Part shown: piece after piece, positions 53,996 through 60,592 of the stretch | Numbering within the stretch: position 1 is the first letter of the stretch | Layout: each line of letters begins with the position of its first letter | From: Luteibacter sp. UNCMF331Sha3.1 | GTDB lineage: Bacteria > Pseudomonadota > Gammaproteobacteria > Xanthomonadales > Rhodanobacteraceae | Reading direction: 5' to 3' | Assembly (NCBI RefSeq): GCF_900109915.1 | Contig: NZ_FOBU01000001.1 | Coordinates: 1,449,004 to 1,513,003, forward strand | DNA length: 64,000 nt | Made by a program: the position numbers and the translations under genes | The notes under the pieces: model-generated | What the model saw: only the letters and a program-made list of their open reading frames with translations | Told to the model about the DNA's origin: nothing | Database searches by the model: none

Positions 53996-54124
53996 CTACT
54001 CTTCGAATCCGTCCGCGTTGGCGACCAAGCACCCGCGATGACTCGCGCTGCTGTAGTTCGTATCCGTTACGTCCGCCTGTCCCATATCCGCCTCAAGGCG
54101 TTGCAAATCGAGTATCCGGTCCAT
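53996..54124 (-). CDS. lanA: Class III lanthipeptide precursor LanA (42 aa)
   Basis: A short gene read from an ATG at 54124 with an ideal ribosome binding site (AAGGAGG, 5 bp spacing). Residues 4-8 are ILDLQ, followed by RLEAD; this fits the class III leader recognition motif (hydrophobic-x-hydrophobic-LQ). The C-terminal part holds S25, S26, A27, S28, H29, R30, G31, C32, so S25-x2-S28-x3-C32 is a canonical labionin motif. The tail after the ring is LVANADGFEE, acidic and unusual. T20 and T22 could also be dehydrated. The only Cys is C32, so one ring is expected. It precedes lanKC on the same strand. Confidence 0.85.
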   Translation of the reverse strand: MDRILDLQRLEADMGQADVTDTNYSSASHRGCLVANADGFEE

Positions 54125-54181
54125 CGTGCCTCCTTCGCTGGTTTGGAAACGTGCGCTCGCGGGAAGTGCGGGCGCGGAACG

Positions 54182-54211
54182 AATCTATGCCCGCCCGCGA
54201 ACGGGCTTCAA
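54182..54211 (-). promoter_or_regulatory. Candidate sigma-70-type lanA promoter
   Basis: On the minus strand TTGAAG (54211-54206), 18 bp, TAGATT (54187-54182), giving a start near 54175 and a 5' leader of about 50 nt. No GG-N10-GC sigma-54 promoter was found between the kinase gene and lanA. Confidence 0.4.
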
Positions 54212-54294
54212 TCGGATGCGAGGGCCTTCGGCACGATTGAAACGCCTGTTCGTGATGTTCTTGTCGATCCCGTATCGAAATCGGTCGGCCGTGT

Positions 54295-54328
54295 GTCCGG
54301 AAACGGACGCCGCCGTCCGTTTGTGGAC
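54295..54328. promoter_or_regulatory. Twin GTCC-N6-GGAC sites upstream of lanA
   Basis: Two 14-bp palindromes, 54295-54308 and 54315-54328, have centres exactly 20 bp apart, about two helical turns. Between them the bases also form a 9-bp stem (AAACGGACG with CGTCCGTTT, 54301-54322). They sit just past the histidine kinase stop and 170-200 bp before lanA, a position and phasing expected for cooperative binding of a dimeric NtrC-like regulator. Confidence 0.5.
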
Positions 54329-54330
54329 GT

Positions 54331-55680
54331 CTACCGGCACGACTCGCGCGGAAGCCGGACGACCGCACGTGCGCCTCGCGCCTCGCGTCGGGACGAAAGG
54401 TCGACGGCGCCCGCGTGGGACTCCACGATGAGCCGGACCAGGCTCAGGCCGATACCCGATCCCCCGGGTTTCGTCGTGAAGAACGGGACGAAGAGCGTGT
54501 CGCTATCGGGAAGCCCCACCCCGTCATCCTCGATCGTCACATGGACGAACCGTTCGTCCGCCGTCCAGCCGAGGCGAACGCCGCCGCCCACCGGCAACGA
54601 TGCTTCCACGGCATTGCGGAGCAGGTTGATGAAGGCCTGGGTCAGCTGATCCTCGTCGCCATGCACGATGACCTCGGAGGTGCCGGTCACCACGACGCGC
54701 ATGCGCGTTTCGAGCATGGCCAGCCGTCCGAGGCACAGGTCCAGGCGGAAGGCCGCGACCCGCAACGGCGGCAGGCGTGCGAGCTTTCCGTATCCCGCGA
54801 GAAAGCGGGCGAGCGAATCCGCGCGGCGCCCGATGACTTCCAGCCCGAGGCGCATTTCGTCGTTGCCGCCACCCACCGTCGGACCGATCAGCGTCGATAG
54901 CGACCCCGCGAGCGAGGCGATGGGGGCCAGCGAATTGTTGAGTTCGTGGCTGAGCACCCGGATGAGCCTCTGCCATGCGCGCCGCTCTTCGTCGGCGAGC
55001 GCGACGCTCAGGTCGCGAAGCATGATCAGGCGGTGTTCGCGGCCTTCGCTGTACCAGATGGTGCGGCGCACGGCCCATTTGCCGCGTCCCCCGGAAAACC
55101 TCCCGGCGATGACGGCGTTGTCGGGTGCGTTGAGCGCATCGCCGAGGTCCAGCGTGGCGAGGTCGCGGCCGACGACCGACGTGCGCTCCGCACCGATGAG
55201 GCGACGTCCCGCCGGATTCACCAGGCGCAGCCGATTCGCGTCGTCGACGACGAACACGGGATCCTGCAAGGCGATGAGCGTCTTGCCCAGGGACCGCGAC
55301 GTCTCCGTCCGTTTCCGCCGTCCCTCGCGAAGATCCTCGCCGAGCAGGTTCACGTTGGTGATCAGGCCATGCAGCGGGTCGATGGCGCGCCGGGCGCTGG
55401 CGCGGAAAGCGAAATCGCCTTCGCGCAGCGCGCCGAGCAGGTCGGACACCGTGTCGAGCGTGACCAGCAGCCGGCGGGTGGCCAGCCAGCCGATGAGCAG
55501 TGTCGCGCCCGCGCCGACGATGAGGCAGGTGGCCCTGACCCGCTGCGACGGGATGTCCAGCGTGGCCAGCGTGGCGCATGCGACGGCAACCGGTGCGACG
55601 ATGGCGCCGAGCCACGCGACGATGCCCCGGTGCATGCGACGCGCCGAGATGCCCTGCTGGCCGAATGCCGCCGCGCTCAT
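54331..55680 (-). CDS. Membrane histidine kinase of the lanthipeptide region
   Basis: A 449-aa kinase. Two helices at about 18-40 and 48-70 enclose a loop of only some eight residues (DIPSQRVR), so it has no real periplasmic sensor domain. A HAMP-like stretch and PAS domain (LIALQDPVFVVDDANRLRLVNPAG) precede the H-box VLSHELNNSLAPIASL (His near 245) and the ATPase with LLRNAVEASL, DDGVGLPD and FFTTKPGGSGIGLSLVR. It resembles NtrY-type kinases. It follows the regulator gene by 4 bp, so they form a pair. Confidence 0.9.
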   Translation of the reverse strand: MSAAAFGQQGISARRMHRGIVAWLGAIVAPVAVACATLATLDIPSQRVRATCLIVGAGATLLIGWLATRRLLVTLDTVSDLLGALREGDFAFRASARRAIDPLHGLITNVNLLGEDLREGRRKRTETSRSLGKTLIALQDPVFVVDDANRLRLVNPAGRRLIGAERTSVVGRDLATLDLGDALNAPDNAVIAGRFSGGRGKWAVRRTIWYSEGREHRLIMLRDLSVALADEERRAWQRLIRVLSHELNNSLAPIASLAGSLSTLIGPTVGGGNDEMRLGLEVIGRRADSLARFLAGYGKLARLPPLRVAAFRLDLCLGRLAMLETRMRVVVTGTSEVIVHGDEDQLTQAFINLLRNAVEASLPVGGGVRLGWTADERFVHVTIEDDGVGLPDSDTLFVPFFTTKPGGSGIGLSLVRLIVESHAGAVDLSSRREARGARAVVRLPRESCR

Positions 55681-55684
55681 TCGG

Positions 55685-57070
55685 TCACCCGAGCCCCGTC
55701 GCTTCGCATTCGTGGCGGGCGCGCTGTTTCTCGAGGCGGCGATAGAGCGCCTGACGCGAGATCCCGAGATCGTCGGCGGCGCGTTGCAGGTTGCGGCCAT
55801 GTCGCTCGAGGGCCTGGCGTATGAGCAGGTCTTCCGCGTCCGGCAGCGTGAGCGTGTCCAGCAGGAGCGGCGGCGCCGCCGGGCGGTCGAGTGCCAGCAC
55901 GTCGGCGTCGATGGTATCGCGCGTCGCGAGCAGGACCGACCGCTCGATGGCGTGTTCGAGCTCCCGCACGTTGCCCGGCCAGTCGTAGCCGCGCAGCGCA
56001 CGTTCGGCGGACGGCGCCAGCGTCATGGCGTTGCGACCGCGCCGTTTGCATTCGTGGACGAGGAAGTGCCGCGCCAGGGGCACGATGTCCTCCACGCGCT
56101 CGCGCAGGGCCGGCAGTCTCACCTGCACCGCGTTGAGGCGGTACAGCAGGTCGCGGCGGAACCGCTCGCCGCGGACCGCGCTGTCCAGGTCCATGTTCGT
56201 CGTGGAGATCACGCGGACGTCGACGCGGCGGGTCCGCATGGTGCCCCCGCGTTCCAGCTCGCCTTCTGCGATCACCCGGAGCAGCTTCGCCTGCTGGCTG
56301 GGGTGGATGCTTCCGATCTCGTCGAGGATCAGGCTGCCGCCATCCGCCAGTTCGAACCGGCCCGGACGCGACACAGGCCGATACTCGCCGAACATTTCGT
56401 CCTCGAAGCGGGACTCGGGAAGACTGCTCATGTCGACACGTATGACGGGCCGCTCCGCGCGTGTCGACCGGGCGTGGATCTCGCGCGCGAGGAGCGACTT
56501 GCCCGTGCCGTTCTCGCCGATGATCAGAACGTGCGAATCTCCGACCGCCACGCGTTCGATCAGCTCGACGACGCGTTTCATGCTGGACGACTCGGACGTC
56601 CTCAACATGTTGATGCCCGTGCGGCCCAGCGCGGTCTCGGCCCGGAGCCGGCGGTTCTCTTCGCTCATGGCGTGAAGCGCCGCCTGACCCCGGATCGCCT
56701 GGATCAGCCGGGTGTTGTTCCACGGCTTCTCGACGAAGTCGGCCGCACCGAGCTGCATGGCCCTTACTGCCACGTCGATGCTCCCCCAGCCGGTCATCGC
56801 GATGAGAGGCAGATCGGGCGCCTCCTGACGAAGGCGCGTCACGAGCTCCAGTCCTTCGTGCCCCGACGTCGTGTCGACCGCGTAGTTGAGATCGACGAGC
56901 GCGCAGGCGAATTCGCGGTGCGCGACCGCCTCGAGCGCCGCCGCGGGCGAATCGACATCCTCGGTCGCCATCCCCTCGGATCGCAGGAGGATGCGCAGCG
57001 CCAGGCGGACGTCGGGCTGATCGTCGACGACGAGCACGGGAAGGGTGACCAGACTCTCTTCGTACAGCAT
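55685..57070 (-). CDS. NtrC-family response regulator lacking GAFTGA
   Basis: A 461-aa regulator: receiver domain (about 8-125; VLVVDDQPDV, phospho-acceptor Asp in ALVDLNYAV near 58, Lys in VEKPW), AAA+ domain (about 155-385; Walker A IIGENGTGKS, Walker B GGSLILDEIGS) and Fis-type HTH (RHGRNLQRAADDLGISRQALYRRL). Where sigma-54 activators read FGHEKGAFTGAxxxxxGRFE, this protein reads FGEYRPVSRPGRFE, so the GAFTGA loop that contacts sigma-54 is missing. It probably works at sigma-70 promoters or as a repressor. Confidence 0.92.
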   Translation of the reverse strand: MLYEESLVTLPVLVVDDQPDVRLALRILLRSEGMATEDVDSPAAALEAVAHREFACALVDLNYAVDTTSGHEGLELVTRLRQEAPDLPLIAMTGWGSIDVAVRAMQLGAADFVEKPWNNTRLIQAIRGQAALHAMSEENRRLRAETALGRTGINMLRTSESSSMKRVVELIERVAVGDSHVLIIGENGTGKSLLAREIHARSTRAERPVIRVDMSSLPESRFEDEMFGEYRPVSRPGRFELADGGSLILDEIGSIHPSQQAKLLRVIAEGELERGGTMRTRRVDVRVISTTNMDLDSAVRGERFRRDLLYRLNAVQVRLPALRERVEDIVPLARHFLVHECKRRGRNAMTLAPSAERALRGYDWPGNVRELEHAIERSVLLATRDTIDADVLALDRPAAPPLLLDTLTLPDAEDLLIRQALERHGRNLQRAADDLGISRQALYRRLEKQRARHECEATGLG

Positions 57071-57082
57071 GACGACCTCCGG

Positions 57083-59470
57083 TCATTCGCTACGGGAAAT
57101 TCGCCAGGGCTCCACGGACGCCGCGCGGATGGCGGGGCGTATCACGGCCAGTGCGGTAAAGAAGACCATCGACAGGGCAGCAACGACGATGCCGTCGATG
57201 CCGGCGTGCCGGGTCCCTGGCAGGAGCGGCGCAAGCCATGGACGCGACGCGACGATGGCGATGACGCCGAGCACGATGCCCATACCCGCGTTAAGCAATG
57301 CACCGCGCATGACGAGCATGGCAAGACGCATCGGCGTCGCCCCGAGTGCGCTGCGCACGGCCAGTGCACGGCGCCGGGCGACCACCTCGAAGGCCTGGGT
57401 CGAGAAATGACCCACGCAGGCGAGCGATACCACGATGCCGGCCAGTGTCGCGAAGAGCACCGCATCCCTGCGCGGCGCCGCGGTCGCGGCGCTCGCGACC
57501 TGATCGAGCGATCGCGGCTGGCCGAGCGCGAGCGACGGCGCCATGCGCCGCATGATTGTCGTGAACGCATCACGTGCGGCGTCGCCGGCCCCTGTACCGC
57601 GAAAAATCGCGTAGGTCGGCATCAGTTCGCGCATCGCGGCATACGTGCCGGCCGCCTGTGCGAAGGGCAGCATGACGACGGGCTCGCCTTCCGTCGCGTC
57701 GCCGTCGCGCAGGGTGTTCGCGAGCACGCCCACGATTCTCGCCGGTGGATCACCCGGTCTCACGGGCTGGAGTTTCGTGTTGAGGCCGCGTCCGTCGATC
57801 TGATCCAGGTAGGCCTGGTTGACGAGCGCGACCGGTTCGCTGTCACGTCGGTCGCCGTCGTCGAGCCAGCGGCCCGACAGTTTGCGATAGCCGAGTGCGC
57901 GAGCGGCGCCTGGCGTGATCAGCGCGTATCGTACGTAGACCGTGCCGCCATCGCCCCGCGTGTAGGGCATGACGAAGCGCGTGCCTACCGGCAGATCCGT
58001 GGACCAGCCGAACAGGTCGATGCCGGGAAGCAGACGCGCTTCGTCGCGGCTCGCCTCCAGCACGCCTGCGACGTCTTCCGGCGCGGGGAACCGTTGGCCG
58101 TCGAGATGGACCTCGACCACGAACGTATCCGCGCGATCGAAGCCGAGCGGTACGCGGTCGGCGCGCAGGTAATGCTGTAACGCCGTGGCACCGAGGACGA
58201 GGAGCATCGTCGCGAGCGCCGATTGTGCCAGGGTGAGAAGCGACCGGGCGCGTTGCATGCCCGCGCCGCCATGAGCCGTTCCGTTCATCGAAAGCTGGGT
58301 GCGCATCAGCATGTCGGACGAGCGTCGGGTCGACAGGCCGAGCGCCATCGCCGACGCCAGACAGATGGCGACGACCGACGTGGCGGCGATGGTTCGCGAA
58401 CAGGGAAAGGGCGGCAATGCCGACGCGAGCCATTGCGGCGGCACATAGGGCCGGAAGACGAGTGCCAGCAGCATGCCGATGGGAACGGCGATCACGATGG
58501 CCAGGGCGGTGACGACCATCGCATCGGTGAACGGCGCCAGCCGCGAGCGCCATGCCGACGCGCCCAGCGCCACCTGCAGCGCCGTCTCGTGGGCTCTCCG
58601 CAGGCGCCGTGCGAGCATCAGGTTGGCGAGGTTGGCCCCGGCGAGCATCAGCACCAGCCACGCACACGCGAGAAACAGCCAGGAGGGTCCGACGCCGCCG
58701 CGTGCCACCAGGTCGCCGATGGGCGTCGCGCCATACCAGCGCAGATCGTCCGGGCCGAGGCGCAGGACGCCCGCCTCCCGTCGTGCGATCGCCGCGACGC
58801 GGGCGGAAAAGGGACCGGCATCGCTCCTGTCGGCGAGGAGTGCGATGCCCGTCATGTTCTCGGCGGTCGCACTCCCTTCCGGCGGGACCCGAGGCAGGAG
58901 GAGAAGATCGACGTCGCTGAAAAAGCGATAATCCTCGGGTAGCACGCCCGCGATGCGTACGGCTTCGCCATCGATCCATATCGTGCGCCCCTCGACGCGA
59001 ACGTCGCCGTCGTACCAGCGCTTCCACATGGCATAGGACAGCATCGCTTCGGCGATGCCGTGCGTCGCGGAGAGATTGCTCCCGACATGCGCCACCACGC
59101 CGAGGACGCCGAGAAACTCCGCGTCGACCCGTTGCGACCGCAGCAGTTCGCGATGACCCGCGTCGACCGCGTTGACGGTGGTCGGGGCGTACGCGAGGCC
59201 GCGGGGTGTATCCGGATCCGATGCACCCACCGCCTCGTACAGATAGGGGGACACCGCCCGCATCGCGTCATCCTCTGTTCGGCCTCCGAAGATCACGACG
59301 CGATCGTGGTTCGGCCAGGGTGGCGACCTCAGCGCCAGCGCGTCGATCAGGCTGAAGGCGGCGAGCAGCGCGCCCAGGCCGAGCGAAAACGTACCGCTCG
59401 CCAGCAGCGCGAACCCAGGCTGTCGTACGAGCGCGCCCAGCGTTCGCGCCGCCTCCGACAGGTAGCTCAC
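57083..59470 (-). CDS. FtsX/MacB-type ABC permease (about 800 aa)
   Basis: A 795-aa permease with two MacB-type periplasmic domains, each followed by FtsX helices: N-terminal helix (GFALLASGTFSLGLGALLAAF, about 20-40), periplasmic part, three helices about 255-390 (LFLACAWLVLMLAGANLANL), a central helix near 420, a second periplasmic part, and three helices at the end (AVLFATLAGIVVSLACVGHF). This duplicated form occurs in efflux or lipoprotein-release systems. The GTG start overlaps the ATPase stop. It is the likely exporter or sensor for the LanA product. Confidence 0.88.
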   Translation of the reverse strand: MSYLSEAARTLGALVRQPGFALLASGTFSLGLGALLAAFSLIDALALRSPPWPNHDRVVIFGGRTEDDAMRAVSPYLYEAVGASDPDTPRGLAYAPTTVNAVDAGHRELLRSQRVDAEFLGVLGVVAHVGSNLSATHGIAEAMLSYAMWKRWYDGDVRVEGRTIWIDGEAVRIAGVLPEDYRFFSDVDLLLLPRVPPEGSATAENMTGIALLADRSDAGPFSARVAAIARREAGVLRLGPDDLRWYGATPIGDLVARGGVGPSWLFLACAWLVLMLAGANLANLMLARRLRRAHETALQVALGASAWRSRLAPFTDAMVVTALAIVIAVPIGMLLALVFRPYVPPQWLASALPPFPCSRTIAATSVVAICLASAMALGLSTRRSSDMLMRTQLSMNGTAHGGAGMQRARSLLTLAQSALATMLLVLGATALQHYLRADRVPLGFDRADTFVVEVHLDGQRFPAPEDVAGVLEASRDEARLLPGIDLFGWSTDLPVGTRFVMPYTRGDGGTVYVRYALITPGAARALGYRKLSGRWLDDGDRRDSEPVALVNQAYLDQIDGRGLNTKLQPVRPGDPPARIVGVLANTLRDGDATEGEPVVMLPFAQAAGTYAAMRELMPTYAIFRGTGAGDAARDAFTTIMRRMAPSLALGQPRSLDQVASAATAAPRRDAVLFATLAGIVVSLACVGHFSTQAFEVVARRRALAVRSALGATPMRLAMLVMRGALLNAGMGIVLGVIAIVASRPWLAPLLPGTRHAGIDGIVVAALSMVFFTALAVIRPAIRAASVEPWRISRSE

Positions 59471-60231
59471 CAAAGCACCTCTCCCGCACGGAATGTGCCG
59501 AGGCCGGACTCGGACTCGTCGCGCATCTGCCGGAAGGTGCATTCATCGACGATACGCCCGTCCAGAAGGCGTATCGTGCGCTCGGCCATCGACGCGAAAC
59601 GGTCGTCATGGGTGACCATGCACACGGTCCTGCCCGCGGCGTGTTGCTCGGCGAGGAGACCCATCACGATCTCGCCATTGCGAAGGTCCAGATTTCCCGT
59701 GGGTTCGTCGGCGAGGAGGATCGGCGGGTTCCCGACCAGCGCCCTGGCGACGGCCACGCGTTGCTGCTGTCCCCCGGAGAGTTGCGGCGGAAAATGGCGC
59801 GTGCGATGCGCCATGCCGACGCTGGCGAGGGCCGTGGCGACGAGCCGGGTTCGTTCGCGCCACGCGATGTCCTTGCGGAACGACAGCGGCAGGGCGACGT
59901 TATCGGCGACGCTCAGATCGTCGATGAGGTTGAACGCCTGGAAGACGAAGCCGATGTGCCGGTTGCGTACACGTGCGCGCGCCGCGCGCCCCAGCCCATC
60001 GAGCGCCTCGCCGAGCAACCGGAAGGACCCGCGGGTGGGAATGTCGAGCAGACCCATGAGCGACAACAGGGTCGTCTTGCCGCAGCCCGATGGCCCCCCG
60101 ATCGCGATGAACTCGCCCGCGCCGACGGCAAGGTGAATGTCGGTGAGGACGTGCGACTCGATGGCTCCCGTGCGGAAGACCTTCCCGATGCCCTCCATCT
60201 CGATGATCGCGGATCTCGTCGGCGCGTGCAT
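59467..60231 (-). CDS. LolD/MacB-type ABC ATPase
   Basis: A 254-aa ATPase with Walker A GGPSGCGKTTLL near 45, Q-loop FVFQAFNLIDDLSV near 95, signature PQLSGGQQQRVAVARALV near 147, Walker B ILLADEPTGNLD and switch THDDRF. It pairs with the FtsX-type permease that overlaps its stop. It is first in a minus-strand run of ATPase, permease, regulator, kinase, then lanA and lanKC. TTGACA in its upstream region is a possible -35. Confidence 0.93.
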   Translation of the reverse strand: MHAPTRSAIIEMEGIGKVFRTGAIESHVLTDIHLAVGAGEFIAIGGPSGCGKTTLLSLMGLLDIPTRGSFRLLGEALDGLGRAARARVRNRHIGFVFQAFNLIDDLSVADNVALPLSFRKDIAWRERTRLVATALASVGMAHRTRHFPPQLSGGQQQRVAVARALVGNPPILLADEPTGNLDLRNGEIVMGLLAEQHAAGRTVCMVTHDDRFASMAERTIRLLDGRIVDECTFRQMRDESESGLGTFRAGEVLW

Positions 60232-60592
60232 GCGCTCGCATCCTGGGATGTGGGATGGGCAGCGTAGCGCTGCGTCTTCACATTGTCCCGGCGCTTAACG
60301 CGCCGCGCGGGAGGAATCTGTCAACGGTGCCGAATCGACATAGCGATTGCACGCTCCTGCGCTTCCTGTCGCAGAAGCAAACAACAAATTAACGATACGG
60401 CGACGTCGCGCCTCGGTCGCCTGGGAAGTTCACCGTGTCGCGGGGCGATCGCCACAAGTGAAGACATTGCGGCGCAACGCCGTAATCGTTTACGTGTAAC
60501 GTGATTTACGTGCCCACTTCGCCTGCCGATGCCGGTATCCTTGCCCGCCTGACGTGCCTCTTCGCCGTCATTTCGTCCCCAAGGCCATACCC
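60232..60592. other. Divergent intergenic region, ABC ATPase to GH3 gene
   Basis: About 360 bp with no gene. On the minus strand TTGACA (around 60317-60322) could serve as -35 for the ABC operon. TTGC-GGC-GCAA lies near 60466. On the plus strand a LacI-like palindrome sits at 60482-60493, and GTAACGTGATTTACGTG follows. No GTCC-N6-GGAC site like those before lanA is seen. Confidence 0.4.
60482..60493. promoter_or_regulatory. LacI-family-like operator before the GH3 gene
   Basis: GTAATCGTTTAC is a 12-bp palindrome with central CG, the plan of LacI-family operators, about 100 bp before the beta-glucosidase ATG. Two related TTACG/CGTAA words follow within 25 bp. No LacI gene is in the window. 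Confidence 0.35.

Noticed and set aside
54130-54290. Sigma-54 promoter before lanA
   Set aside because: Searched for GG-N10-GC (TGGCAC-N5-TTGC) on the coding strand; only poor partial matches such as GG-N10-GT were found, and the local regulator lacks GAFTGA.
54301-54322. Intrinsic terminator for the histidine kinase gene
   Set aside because: The 9-bp stem is perfect but has no U run, and its arms are better explained as halves of the two phased GTCC-N6-GGAC sites. A termination role is not excluded.
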